Source of the DNA: Paracoccus aminovorans
Lineage (GTDB): Bacteria > Pseudomonadota > Alphaproteobacteria > Rhodobacterales > Rhodobacteraceae
DNA length: 64,000 nt
Direction of reading: 5' to 3'
NCBI RefSeq assembly: GCF_900005615.1
Contig: NZ_LN832559.1
Span: forward strand, 1,208,837-1,272,836
The notes beneath the pieces are model-generated. The model ran no database searches. It was not told the DNA's origin and worked only from the letters and a program-made list of their open reading frames with translations. Positions 41,409 through 50,598 of the stretch are shown one piece after another; within the stretch, counting starts at the first letter, position 1, and every line of letters starts with the position of its first letter. Made by a program: the position numbers and the translations under genes.

Positions 41409-41468
41409 GGCGCGGGCAGGGGAACGCTGTTCCCCTCTTGCCCCGCTTTGCGGGTCAATTCACCCCAT

Positions 41469-41536
41469 GGGGTATTTCCGAAACGGAAAAAGCCGGGGCG
41501 CGGCGGCAGCCGCTCTTTCCGTTTTCCAAATACCCC
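41469..41536. repeat. Inverted pair of 3'-end repeats between aroC and pstS
   Basis: GGGGTATTTCCGAAACGGAA at 41469-41488 (plus strand) faces an inverted copy at 41515-41536, which on the minus strand reads GGGGTATTTGGAAAACGGAA. They form a long hairpin of about 22 bp with a GC-rich 20-base loop. It is sense to aroC and lies just upstream of the pstS Pho boxes. It could act as a terminator or as insulation. Confidence 0.65.
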
Positions 41537-41550
41537 TGCGACAGCGCCGA

Positions 41551-41606
41551 TTGTCGCAAGTCTGTCACATTCATTTCGCATAACCGTCGCATCGCCGGCC
41601 TAGACA
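41551..41606 (+). promoter_or_regulatory. PhoB box array and -10 of the pst operon
   Basis: Heptads at 11-bp spacing: TTGTCGC (41551), CTGTCAC (41562), ATTTCGC (41573) and CCGTCGC (41584). The first pair closely matches the Pho-box consensus of two direct CTGTCAT-type heptads. The -10-like TAGACA (41601-41606) is 10 bases after the last heptad, as in PhoB-activated promoters, where the Pho box replaces the -35. Confidence 0.75.
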
Positions 41607-41649
41607 GCGCGCAGGCCAAGACGGCCCAGTGAAATTCAGGAGTGATCCG

Positions 41650-42681
41650 ATGAAACCCGCCCAACTCACCGTTTCGGCCCTGGCCGTGATCGCCGCCACC
41701 GCCTCGGTCGCCTCGGCCCGCGACCAGATCCAAGTCGCCGGCTCGTCCACGGTGCTGCCCTATTCGACCATCGTCGCCGAAGCCTTTGGCGAGAACACCG
41801 ACTTCCCGACGCCGGTGGTGGAATCGGGCGGGTCCTCGGCGGGTCTGAAGAAGTTCTGCGAGGGCGTGGGCCAGAACACCATCGACATCGCCAACGCATC
41901 GCGTCCGATCAAGGACAGCGAGAAGGCCGCCTGCAAGGCCGCCGGCGTGACCGAGATCATGGAGGTCCGCATCGGCTATGACGGCATCGTCTTCGCCAGC
42001 GAGATCGCGGGCAACGATTTCCAGTTCACCGCCGCCGACTGGTTCAACGCGCTCGCCGCCGAGGTGGTCAAGGACGGCAAGGTGGTCAAGAACCCCTATA
42101 CCAAATGGAGCGAGATCCGCGCCGACCTGCCCGAGCAGGACATCCTGGCCTTCGTGCCCGGCACCAAGCACGGCACCCGCGAGGTCTTCGAGGAGAAGGT
42201 GATCGCGGCCGGCTGCAAGGAATCCGGCGCCGAGGAGATCTTTGCCAAGGAGAAGGGCGACGAGGACAAGGCCAAGGAAGCCTGCATGGCGCTGCGCACC
42301 GACGGCAAGTCGGTGGACATCGACGGCGACTATACCGAGACCCTGGCCCGCATCCAGTCGGCCAAGAACGGCATCGGCGTCTTCGGCCTGTCCTTCTATG
42401 AAAACAACACCGACAAGCTGAAGGTGGCGACAATCGGCGGCGTGACGCCCTCGACCGAGACCATCGCCTCGGGCGAATACCCGGTGTCGCGCCCGCTGTT
42501 CTTCTATGTCAAGAAACAGCACATCGGCGAGATCCAGGGCCTGAAGGAATTCGCCGAATTCTTCGTCTCGGACGAGATCGCCGGCCCCGAGGGCCCGCTG
42601 GCTGCCTATGGCCTGGTCGCCGACCCGGAACTGGCCGCCACGCAGCAGGCGGTCGCCGATGAAGTGACCATCGCCGAGTGA
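41650..42681 (+). CDS. pstS: Phosphate-binding periplasmic protein
   Basis: 343 residues with a signal peptide (ending VASA-RD). The PstS phosphate pocket residues are in IQVAGSSTVLPYS near residue 26 and ESGGSSAGLKKFCEG. It delivers phosphate to PstCA. First gene of pstSCAB-phoU-phoB behind a Pho-box array. An intercistronic hairpin precedes pstC. Confidence 0.95.
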   Translation: MKPAQLTVSALAVIAATASVASARDQIQVAGSSTVLPYSTIVAEAFGENTDFPTPVVESGGSSAGLKKFCEGVGQNTIDIANASRPIKDSEKAACKAAGVTEIMEVRIGYDGIVFASEIAGNDFQFTAADWFNALAAEVVKDGKVVKNPYTKWSEIRADLPEQDILAFVPGTKHGTREVFEEKVIAAGCKESGAEEIFAKEKGDEDKAKEACMALRTDGKSVDIDGDYTETLARIQSAKNGIGVFGLSFYENNTDKLKVATIGGVTPSTETIASGEYPVSRPLFFYVKKQHIGEIQGLKEFAEFFVSDEIAGPEGPLAAYGLVADPELAATQQAVADEVTIAE

Positions 42682-42686
42682 GGTTT

Positions 42687-42714
42687 CGGGCGCGGGGCAG
42701 GGGTCCCGCGCCCG
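42687..42714 (+). promoter_or_regulatory. Intercistronic hairpin between pstS and pstC
   Basis: Perfect 10-bp stem (42687-42696 with 42705-42714) with an 8-base loop, followed by TTCCGTTT, 6 bases after the pstS stop. It probably stabilises pstS mRNA or partially terminates, boosting the binding protein relative to the permease. Confidence 0.5.
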
Positions 42715-42753
42715 TTCCGTTTCCCAGTCAATTCCCCCAGTCACGAGGGCCTC

Positions 42754-43944
42754 ATGCCTGTCTCCTGGACCCTGCTGATCGTGCTTGCGCTGGCACTGGC
42801 GGGCTATCTTGCCACCCGCGCGCGCGCCGTCGCGCTGACCGGCGGCGATACCCGCAAGCTGCATTCGCGGCCCAGCTATTACGGCTGGAATGCGGCGCTG
42901 CTGACCGCGCTGCCCGCCCTGTTCCTGATCGCCATCTGGCGCTTCGTCCAGCCTGCCGCGAACACCACCCTGATCGCGGTGGCCGGGCTGGCGCTGGCCG
43001 CCCTGGGGCTGGCCTTTGCGCTGACCCGGACCCAGCCCGAGTTCCGCGCCCGCAATGCCGTCGAAAGCATGGTCAAGGGCCTGTTGATCCTGTGTTCCAG
43101 CATCGCGATCCTGACCACCGCCGGCATCGTCTTCTCGATGCTGTTCGAGACCGGGAACTTCTTCCAGCAATATCCCTGGCAGGATTTTTTCTTCGGCACC
43201 ACCTGGTCGCCGAAATTCGGCGGCGGCTCGCAGCTGGGGATCCTGCCGCTGGTCTGGGGCACGATGTATATCTCGCTGATCGCGCTGGCGGTGTCGGTGC
43301 CGATCGGGCTGTTCGCGGCGATCTATATGTCGGAATACGCCTCGCCCCGGCTGCGCAGCATCGCCAAGCCCGCGATCGAGGTGCTGGCCGGCATTCCGAC
43401 CATCGTCTACGGGCTGTTCGCGCTGATCACCGTCGGGCCGCTGCTGCGCGACTATTTCGCCCAGCCGCTGGGGCTGGGGGCCTCGGGGTCGTCGGTGATG
43501 ACAGCGGGGCTGGTCATGGGTATCATGCTGATCCCCTTCGTCAGCTCGCTGTCGGACGACATCATCAACGCCGTGCCGCAGAGCCTGCGCGACGGCGCGC
43601 TGGGGCTGGGCTCGACCCATTCCGAGACCATCAAGAAGGTGGTGCTGCCCGCCGCCCTGCCGGGCATCGTGGGCGCCATCCTGCTGGCCGCGTCCCGCGC
43701 CATCGGCGAGACCATGATCGTCGTCATGGGTGCCGGCGCCGCCGCGCAGATGAGCGTGAACCCCTTCGAGGCCATGACCACGATCACCGTCAAGATCGTC
43801 AGCCAGTTGACCGGCGACACCGATTTCGCCGCACCCGAGACGCTGGTCGCCTTTGCCCTGGGCCTGACGCTGTTCGTCGTCACGCTGATCCTGAACATCA
43901 TCGCCCTTTACGTCGTGCGCAAATACCGGGAGCAGTACGAATGA
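42754..43944 (+). CDS. pstC: Phosphate ABC transporter permease PstC
   Basis: 396-residue permease. The N-terminal ~150 residues form an extra membrane region typical of alphaproteobacterial PstC. The core includes [32 protein letters not shown], and the EAA-like loop is [27 protein letters not shown]. It overlaps pstA by 4 bases (ATGA). Confidence 0.94.
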   Translation: MPVSWTLLIVLALALAGYLATRARAVALTGGDTRKLHSRPSYYGWNAALLTALPALFLIAIWRFVQPAANTTLIAVAGLALAALGLAFALTRTQPEFRARNAVESMVKGLLILCSSIAILTTAGIVFSMLFETGNFFQQYPWQDFFFGTTWSPKFGGGSQLGILPLVWGTMYISLIALAVSVPIGLFAAIYMSEYASPRLRSIAKPAIEVLAGIPTIVYGLFALITVGPLLRDYFAQPLGLGASGSSVMTAGLVMGIMLIPFVSSLSDDIINAVPQSLRDGALGLGSTHSETIKKVVLPAALPGIVGAILLAASRAIGETMIVVMGAGAAAQMSVNPFEAMTTITVKIVSQLTGDTDFAAPETLVAFALGLTLFVVTLILNIIALYVVRKYREQYE

Positions 43945-45281
43945 GCGACGCCACCTTTTCCGGCGGGCAGAAGGCCTCGCTGCTGGTCGCCGACCCGCAT
44001 ACCCGCAAGCGCAATGCCGCCGAATCCCGCTTTCGCGGCTATGGGCTGGCGGCGATCATCGTCTCGATGGTCATGCTGGTGGTGCTTCTGTTCACCATCC
44101 TGACCGGCGGCCTCGGCGCCTTTCGCCAGACCTATCTGGAGATCCCGGTGACGCTGGACGCGGCGCAGCTCGACAAGTCCGGCACCCGCGATCCCGAAGC
44201 GATCAAGAAGGTGCTGACCCTGACCTATGGCAAGATCCTGCAGCAGGCGCTGGACAGGGCCATCGCCGACAAGGGCATCCAGGTCGTCGACCTGTCCGAC
44301 AAGGACCGCGCGAACCTGATCTCGAAAGAGGCCTCGGCCCAGCTGCGCAACCGTGTGCTGGCCGACCCCGAGCTGATCGGCCAGACCGTCGAGACCCGCG
44401 TGCTGGTGAACGGCCGCGTCGACGGCTATTACAAGGGCCGCGTCAGCATGGAGAGCGCCGCGCGCGACGGCAATACCTCGCCGGCGCAGCTGCAACTGGC
44501 GGATGCGCTGAAAGCGCAGGGGATGCTGGCGACCGAGTGGAACTGGTCCTTCCTGACCATGCCCGACAGTTCGGACCAGCGTCCGGAATCGGCCGGTGTC
44601 GGCATCGCCATCCTCGGCTCGCTCTACATGATGCTGGTGGTGCTGTTGCTGTCGGTGCCGATCGGGGTCGCGGCCTCGATCTATCTGGAAGAGTTCGCAC
44701 TCAAGAACCGCTGGACCGACATCATCGAGGTCAATATCTCGAACCTGGCCGCGGTGCCGTCCATCGTCTTCGGCATCCTGGGCCTGGCCGCCTTCATCAA
44801 CTTCGCCGGCCTGCCGCAATCGGCGCCCATCGTCGGCGGGTTGGTGCTGACGCTGATGACGTTGCCCACCATCATCATCGCCACCCGCGCGGCGCTGAAG
44901 GCGGTGCCGCCCTCGATCCGCGACGCGGCGCTGGGGGTGGGGGCGTCCCGGATGCAGTCGGTGTTCCACCACGTCCTGCCGCTGGCGATGCCGGGCATCC
45001 TGACCGGCACCATCATCGGCTTGGCCCAGGCCCTGGGCGAGACCGCGCCGCTGCTGCTGATCGGCATGGTGGCCTTCGTCAAGAACTTCCCCGCCGCGCC
45101 GCCGGAAGGGCTGTTCGATCCCGCCTCGGCCCTGCCGGTGCAGGTCTACAACTGGACCCAGCGCGCCGACCCCGCCTTCATGGAACGCGCCTCGGGGGCG
45201 ATCATCGTCCTGTTGGTGTTCCTGCTTTGCATGAACCTTCTCGCCATCTTCCTGCGCCGCAAGTTCGAGCGTCGGTGGTAA
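43941..45281 (+). CDS. pstA: Phosphate ABC transporter permease PstA
   Basis: 446-residue permease with a periplasmic DUF3333 insertion (residues about 50-190) between TM1 and the core, as in other alphaproteobacteria. The EAA loop is [27 protein letters not shown]. It starts within the pstC stop (ATGA) and forms the channel with PstC. Confidence 0.94.
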   Translation: MSDATFSGGQKASLLVADPHTRKRNAAESRFRGYGLAAIIVSMVMLVVLLFTILTGGLGAFRQTYLEIPVTLDAAQLDKSGTRDPEAIKKVLTLTYGKILQQALDRAIADKGIQVVDLSDKDRANLISKEASAQLRNRVLADPELIGQTVETRVLVNGRVDGYYKGRVSMESAARDGNTSPAQLQLADALKAQGMLATEWNWSFLTMPDSSDQRPESAGVGIAILGSLYMMLVVLLLSVPIGVAASIYLEEFALKNRWTDIIEVNISNLAAVPSIVFGILGLAAFINFAGLPQSAPIVGGLVLTLMTLPTIIIATRAALKAVPPSIRDAALGVGASRMQSVFHHVLPLAMPGILTGTIIGLAQALGETAPLLLIGMVAFVKNFPAAPPEGLFDPASALPVQVYNWTQRADPAFMERASGAIIVLLVFLLCMNLLAIFLRRKFERRW

Positions 45282-45301
45282 ACCCGGGACGGAGAACCGA
45301 T

Positions 45302-46099
45302 ATGAACGACATGAGTATTCTGGAGCGTGCCGTGGAGCAGACGGAAAACAAGATCTCGGCGAGGGATGTGCAGGTCTATTACGGCGACAAGCATGCCATC
45401 AAGGACGTGAACGTCGACATTCTCGACAAGACCGTGACCGCCTTCATCGGTCCCTCGGGTTGCGGCAAGTCCACTTTCCTGCGCTGCATCAACCGCATGA
45501 ACGACACCATCGACGTCTGCCGGGTCCAGGGCAAGATCGCGCTGGACGGCGAGGACATCTACGACCGCCGCGTCGATCCGGTGCAACTGCGCGCCCGCGT
45601 CGGCATGGTGTTCCAGAAGCCGAACCCGTTTCCGAAGTCGATCTACGACAATGTGGCTTACGGCCCCCGCATCCACGGCCTGGCGCGCAACCGCGCCGAG
45701 CTGGACGAGATCGTCGAGAAATCCCTGCGCGGCGCCGCGCTGTGGAACGAGGTCAAGGACCGGCTGCAGGACCCCGGCACCGGGCTTTCCGGCGGCCAGC
45801 AGCAGCGGCTGTGCATCGCCCGCGCCGTCGCGACCCAGCCCGAGGTTCTGCTGATGGACGAGCCCTGCTCGGCGCTGGACCCCATCGCCACCGGCCAGGT
45901 CGAGGAGCTGATCGACCAGCTGCGGTCCGCGTTCTCGGTGGTGATCGTGACCCATTCGATGCAGCAGGCGGCGCGGGTCAGCCAGAAGACCGCCTTCTTC
46001 CACCTCGGCAACCTGGTGGAATACGGCAGCACCGACGACATCTTCACCAATCCGCGCGACCCGCGCACGGAAAGCTATATCTCGGGCCGCATCGGCTGA
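45302..46099 (+). CDS. pstB: Phosphate ABC transporter ATPase PstB
   Basis: 265 residues. Walker [17 protein letters not shown] near residue 48, signature [14 protein letters not shown], Walker [14 protein letters not shown], switch [10 protein letters not shown]. The Pst-specific [27 protein letters not shown] is present. The start at 45302 follows GGGACGGAG. 17 bases before phoU. Confidence 0.97.
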   Translation: MNDMSILERAVEQTENKISARDVQVYYGDKHAIKDVNVDILDKTVTAFIGPSGCGKSTFLRCINRMNDTIDVCRVQGKIALDGEDIYDRRVDPVQLRARVGMVFQKPNPFPKSIYDNVAYGPRIHGLARNRAELDEIVEKSLRGAALWNEVKDRLQDPGTGLSGGQQQRLCIARAVATQPEVLLMDEPCSALDPIATGQVEELIDQLRSAFSVVIVTHSMQQAARVSQKTAFFHLGNLVEYGSTDDIFTNPRDPRTESYISGRIG

Positions 46100-46116
46100 G
46101 CCGGAAAGGACAAGAC

Positions 46117-46827
46117 ATGAACAGCGAACGCCACATCCTGTCCGCCTTCGACCGCGACCTGGAAACCGTGCAGGCCTTGGTCGTCAAGATGGGCGGCATG
46201 GTCGAAAGCGCCATCCACGACGCGGCCATCGCGCTGGAAACCCGCGACGACGAGCTGGCCGAAGAGGTGCGCCGCCGCGACAAGGCCATCGACGCGCTGG
46301 AGATGCAGATCAACGAAGAGGCCGCGCGGCTGATCGCCCTGCGCGCGCCCCGCGCCACCGACCTGCGCATGGTGCTGTCGGTGATCAAGATCTCGCATAT
46401 CCTGGAACGCGTCGGCGACTATGCCAAGAACATCGCCAAGCGCAGCCACGTCCTGGCCGAGATGCCCGCCATCGAGGGCGCCGGCATGGCGCTTCGCCGC
46501 ATGTCGGCCACGGTCGAGGCGATGATGAAGGATGCCCTGGACAGCTATATCCAGCGCGACGCCGCCCTGGCCGAGGACGTGCGCAAGCGCGACCTGGAAG
46601 TCGACCAGATGTACAACGCGCTGTTCCGCGAGTTCCTGACCTATATGATGGAGGATCCGCGCAACATCACCGCCTGCATGCACCTGCATTTCATCGCCAA
46701 GAACATTGAGCGCATGGGCGACCATGCCACCGGCATCGCCGAGCAGGTCATCTACATCGCCACGGGCGAGCTGCCCGACGACCCGCGGCCCAAGGGCGAA
46801 AGCGTGCCGCGCATGGAAGGTGCCTGA
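46117..46827 (+). CDS. phoU: Phosphate regulatory protein PhoU
   Basis: 236 residues, two homologous three-helix bundles (RHILSAFDRDLETVQALVVKMGGMVE and MSATVEAMMKDALDSYIQRD). Metal-binding E/DxxxD motifs are visible, including IERMGDHATGIAEQVIYI. PhoU passes the Pst transport state to the PhoR kinase. It is one base apart from phoB. Confidence 0.95.
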   Translation: MNSERHILSAFDRDLETVQALVVKMGGMVESAIHDAAIALETRDDELAEEVRRRDKAIDALEMQINEEAARLIALRAPRATDLRMVLSVIKISHILERVGDYAKNIAKRSHVLAEMPAIEGAGMALRRMSATVEAMMKDALDSYIQRDAALAEDVRKRDLEVDQMYNALFREFLTYMMEDPRNITACMHLHFIAKNIERMGDHATGIAEQVIYIATGELPDDPRPKGESVPRMEGA

Positions 46828-46828
46828 G

Positions 46829-47518
46829 ATGGCACAGTCCCAACCCTGCGTCCTGGTGGTCGAGGATGAGGGCGCGCAGCGCGAGGTGCTGAAATACAAC
46901 CTGGAGGCCGAGGGCTTCCAGGTGGTCATGGCCGAGAATGGCGACGAGGCCATGCTGCTGGTGGCCGAGGAACAGCCCGACCTGATCGTGCTGGACTGGA
47001 TGCTGCCCAATGTCTCGGGCATCGAGGTCTGCCGGCGGGTCAAGGCCGATCCCTCGACGCGGCAGATCCCGATCATCATGCTCTCGGCCCGCTCCGAAGA
47101 GGTGGACCGGGTGCGCGGCCTGGAAACCGGCGCCGATGATTACGTGGTCAAACCCTATTCGGTGGTCGAGCTGATGGCGCGGCTGCGCACCCAGCTGCGC
47201 CGCACCCGCCCGGCGGCCATGGGCGAGCGGCTGAGCTTTTCGGACATCATCCTCGATGCCTCCGAGCACCGCGTGTTCCGCGGCGGCCAGCCTTTGCATC
47301 TGGGTCCGACCGAGTTCCGCCTGCTCTCGACGCTGATGGAAAAGCCGGGTCGGGTCTGGACGCGCGAGCAGTTGCTGGACCGGGTCTGGGGTCGCGACAT
47401 CTATGTCGACACCCGCACCATCGACGTGCATGTCGGCCGGCTGCGCAAGGCGCTGATGGCCCATGGCGGCGACAACCCGGTGCGCACGGTGCGCGGCGCC
47501 GGCTATTCGCTGGGCTGA
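46829..47518 (+). CDS. phoB: Phosphate regulon response regulator PhoB
   Basis: 229 residues. Receiver domain with acidic pocket VEDE (residues 11-14), phospho-acceptor Asp56 in LIVLDWMLP and Lys108 in VVKPYS. C-terminal winged-HTH (GPTEFRLLSTLMEKPGRVWTREQLLDRVWG...RTIDVHVGRLRKAL). It would bind the Pho boxes at 41551. No phoR kinase is present beside it. Confidence 0.96.
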   Translation: MAQSQPCVLVVEDEGAQREVLKYNLEAEGFQVVMAENGDEAMLLVAEEQPDLIVLDWMLPNVSGIEVCRRVKADPSTRQIPIIMLSARSEEVDRVRGLETGADDYVVKPYSVVELMARLRTQLRRTRPAAMGERLSFSDIILDASEHRVFRGGQPLHLGPTEFRLLSTLMEKPGRVWTREQLLDRVWGRDIYVDTRTIDVHVGRLRKALMAHGGDNPVRTVRGAGYSLG

Positions 47519-48230
47519 CCGTCAGCGGGTCTGGGCCCGGCCGGACGGTGGCGAACCTCTCGGAAGCTGCCAATAGAGGATCCTTAAAGGGCACTGTGGC
47601 GGGGTCATCCCAAGTCCGGCCGAGGCTGTGTGAAAACTCTAATTCCGAAAATTTACGAAGAACAGTTTCCTTGGAAATGCGGCCGGCTTGAGAACCAAGT
47701 CTCTCCGCAATGCCCGCGGGCGAACATCCTTCCGCGTCCGACCATGCTCGACTGAGTTTCCACACAGCCTCGGCCCAAACCGACCAGAAAATGGGCAATC
47801 CCGGCCGATACGAATCGGATTTCCCGTTTCCGGCCGCGAATGCCCTGATCGCGGACTTCCCAGCAGCCTGCTAGGCCGGACGCCGCGCATTGCCGCAGAA
47901 AGCGTCTTAACCCGACAGGTCTCGAAACATCGCGCGTCAACGGCGGTCATGGCCTTTGTCCGAGGATCGCTGGTGCGAGTAAATCCAGGCACACGAAACA
48001 TGCTCAGATGCGACGCAAGGGACACGCTGAGCTCTGCGGCGGAAATCCGGGGACCATCTGCTGCTTCTGATCGCACCGGCCGATGATGGAGCTCTATGCC
48101 TTGAAACCGAAAGTTCGGCCCGCTTGCCCGCGCAACGCGCCGACGGCGACAGGCATGTCCTGCATCGCAAGGGCCGGGCGCAATCCGCGCCCGGCCCAAT
48201 CGATCTATAGTGCGGCGGCTTGCCGCCTGT
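47519..48230. other. Non-coding gap with an IS-derived relic between phoB and the OmpA gene
   Basis: 712 bases with no convincing gene. It contains the 158-bp inverted-repeat element at 47618-47775 and, at about 47851-47868, CCCAGCAGCCTGCTAGGC, which resembles the end of another IS. The remainder up to the OmpA gene is unassigned. Confidence 0.5.
47618..47775. mobile_element. MITE-like non-autonomous element with 22-bp terminal inverted repeats
   Basis: GGCCGAGGCTGTGTGAAAAC begins at 47618; the inverted partner ends at 47775, with 21 of 22 positions matching. The ends resemble those of IS5/IS1182-type elements. The outer GGCC could be a 4-bp target duplication rather than part of the repeat; being palindromic, it cannot be told apart. 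There is no transposase, so it would depend on a related element elsewhere. Confidence 0.6.
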
Positions 48231-50453
48231 TCAGTTCTGCGCTAGCTCCAGCAGGTCGGTGATGCGGCGGACGGCGACGCGGCGGTTGTCGCGTTCGGGG
48301 CCGTCGCTCGGCACCAGCAGGAACTGTTCGCCATAGCCCTGCACGACCATGTTCTCGGGCGGGACCTGGAAATATTCCGTCAGCGCCAGGGCCACCGATT
48401 CCGCGCGGCGATCCGACAGCGCCAGGTTCGCGGCATCCGAACCCACGGCGTCGGTATAGCCCTCGATCATGTAGACCTCGCGCGGATCCTGGTCGATGCT
48501 GTCGCGGATTACCTTGCCCAGCGTCGCAAGTTGTTGCGCCTGGTCGGGCGTGATCGCGGCCGAGCCGGTGTCGAAGGTGATCTCCGGCACGTTCACCGGG
48601 GCCACCAGCGCGCGCACCTCGGGAATGTCGCGGATCTGGCCCAGGCTGAAACGCCGGTCCACCGCGGCCTCGCGGCGCAGGGCCTCGCGCAGCGCCGTCT
48701 CATCCAGCGGGCGGCGGCTGATCTCGACCGGCGGCGGGGCCGGCAGGGTCGAGATCCGCACCGGCTCGGCCGCGGTGTCGTCGATCAGCCGCGTCTCGCT
48801 GCCATCGGCGCGCACCAGCGTGCGGCGCAGGATGTTCATGTCGGCATCGCGGATGGTGACCACCCGACTGCCGTCCTCGCGCAGCACCGTGGTGCGGGTC
48901 GAGCCGTCGTCGAACCGTTCGGTGCGCACGTCCGAGCCGGGCTGGTAGAGCAGGGCGTTGTCGTCCCGGATCACCTGCTGGCTGCCGTCGGGTAGGGTGA
49001 CCACCACCCGGTCGCCGGTGTTCAAAGCCACCTGGCGGTCGTTCGACAGCATCTTGCCGACGGCCATGCCCGCGGCCCCGGCCAGCAGCATCTTGCCGAT
49101 ATCCTTCAGGGTGTCATCGTCCTTGTCCCGCTTGGTCTCGCGCTGCGGCTCGCCTTGCAGGCCCTTGATGATCGAGGTCTCGAAATCCTGGTCCGAGCGG
49201 CGGGCGTTGTCGCGGGTGATGCGCACCTCGTCGAGTTCGCCCTGCTCCTGCTGCTGGCCGGCAGCGGCGAGCGCCGTTGCTGCCGCAGGCGGCAGGCTCT
49301 CGGCCGCGCGGCGGGCGACGTCATTGGGCCGCACCCGCGCCTCGGGGGCCTCGATCTCGCCGGGCTGGGCTTCGCCGGGACGGCCTTTCTGGTTGTCCTG
49401 GGCCTGACGGTCCTGCTGCTGCTCCTGCTGCAGGCGCCGGCCGAGTTCGGCCGCATCCGGAGCCTCGGGTTGGTCTCCGGCCGCGCGCGGGGCGGGTTGA
49501 GGCGGCTTGCCAGGCGCGCGCTGGCCGGGCTGCTGCTCATCGGCTTGCTGCTGGCCGCGCTGGTTTTGTTTGCGCTGTTGCTGGTCCTCTTGACGCCGGT
49601 CGGCGCCAGCCGCGTCGCGCGCTCCCTTTTCCTGCTCTTTCCGCGGCAGCGCCGAGTCCGCTTCGCCCGGCTGCATCTGGCCAGGTTTGGGGTGCGCCTC
49701 GCCGCCGTTCCGGGCTTCGAGTGCCTTTTTCAGCTGGTCCGCGTCGGGAGTGTCGCCCTTTTCGGCGGCGGGCTGGGGCGCCTGCGCCGCTGGCTTCTCC
49801 CGCCGGGGCCGCTCTTGCTGCGGTCGCTCACCGGGAGCGGGATCCGAGGTTGTCACCGCCTTGGCGCTGTCGGGCTTCGGCGCGGGCTGTTTCCGGGCCT
49901 CTTCCTGCATCTGCTCGGCCCGGCGCGCCGCGTTTTCTGCGTCGGCGGGCTTGGTGCGGGGTGTCTCGGCTTCGACGACCGGCGGCTTCTCGCGCGGCTC
50001 GTCGGCCTGGGTCACCGGCGGCTTGCGGCGGGGCGCGTCGGCCTCGGCATCGCCTTGCGACTTCTGCATGCGTTCGCGCAGTTTTTCCGGCTGGCGCTGC
50101 GGCGCGGCCTCGCGCTGCTCGGGCTGCTGCTGCGCCTCGCCCTGCGGTTCGGCTTGCCGGCGCGGCTTTCGCTGCTGTCCGGCCTCGGCCTCGGCCGGAG
50201 CTTCCTGCCGGGCCTGCGGTTTTTCCGCCTGCCGGCGCTGAGGTTCCGGTTGCTCGGCCTGCTGCTCCTGCTGCTGCTCGGCCTTGCGTTTCTTGGCCTT
50301 CTCGGCCCGGGTCTCCTCGGGTTTTTTCTGATTGGGCAGGATGACCTGTTGGTCGCCGGTCTGCTCTTGTTGGGCCTGCGCCACCGCAAGCTGCGGGGCG
50401 ATCATCGACAGGCAAGCCACCATTGCGGTGGTGGTCTTGTAGATGCGACGCAT
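48231..50453 (-). CDS. OmpA-family protein with long Gln/Arg-rich region
   Basis: 740 residues. Signal peptide MRRIYKTTTAMVACLSMIAPQLAVAQ. Residues about 27-390 are low-complexity and Q/E/R/P/A-rich (KKPEETRAEKAKKRKAEQQQ...). A middle region near 420-480 has a short hydrophobic patch (KDIGKMLLAGAAGMAVGKML). The C-terminal ~110 residues are an OmpA-like peptidoglycan-binding domain (FDTGSAAITPDQAQQLATLG, EGYTDAVGSDAANLALSDRRAESV). It probably links the outer membrane and the wall. The start at 50453 follows AGAGGACC. Confidence 0.8.
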   Translation of the reverse strand: MRRIYKTTTAMVACLSMIAPQLAVAQAQQEQTGDQQVILPNQKKPEETRAEKAKKRKAEQQQEQQAEQPEPQRRQAEKPQARQEAPAEAEAGQQRKPRRQAEPQGEAQQQPEQREAAPQRQPEKLRERMQKSQGDAEADAPRRKPPVTQADEPREKPPVVEAETPRTKPADAENAARRAEQMQEEARKQPAPKPDSAKAVTTSDPAPGERPQQERPRREKPAAQAPQPAAEKGDTPDADQLKKALEARNGGEAHPKPGQMQPGEADSALPRKEQEKGARDAAGADRRQEDQQQRKQNQRGQQQADEQQPGQRAPGKPPQPAPRAAGDQPEAPDAAELGRRLQQEQQQDRQAQDNQKGRPGEAQPGEIEAPEARVRPNDVARRAAESLPPAAATALAAAGQQQEQGELDEVRITRDNARRSDQDFETSIIKGLQGEPQRETKRDKDDDTLKDIGKMLLAGAAGMAVGKMLSNDRQVALNTGDRVVVTLPDGSQQVIRDDNALLYQPGSDVRTERFDDGSTRTTVLREDGSRVVTIRDADMNILRRTLVRADGSETRLIDDTAAEPVRISTLPAPPPVEISRRPLDETALREALRREAAVDRRFSLGQIRDIPEVRALVAPVNVPEITFDTGSAAITPDQAQQLATLGKVIRDSIDQDPREVYMIEGYTDAVGSDAANLALSDRRAESVALALTEYFQVPPENMVVQGYGEQFLLVPSDGPERDNRRVAVRRITDLLELAQN

Positions 50454-50598
50454 GACGGTCCTCTTTCCGATGGTCATGGAATGCCAGAAAACCCGAGGCC
50501 GCATGGCAAGGTTCCCCAACAACCGCGTGAGGGCACCGTTATCCGCATCCGACGGCGGATTGCCGCCTGCGCGAAGTTTCTGAAGGTCGTGCGGCCTG

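Noticed and set aside
47247..47798. Minus-strand frame with an HTH-like stretch near phoB
   Set aside because: Most of it is antisense to phoB and the remainder crosses the inverted-repeat element; no known domain.
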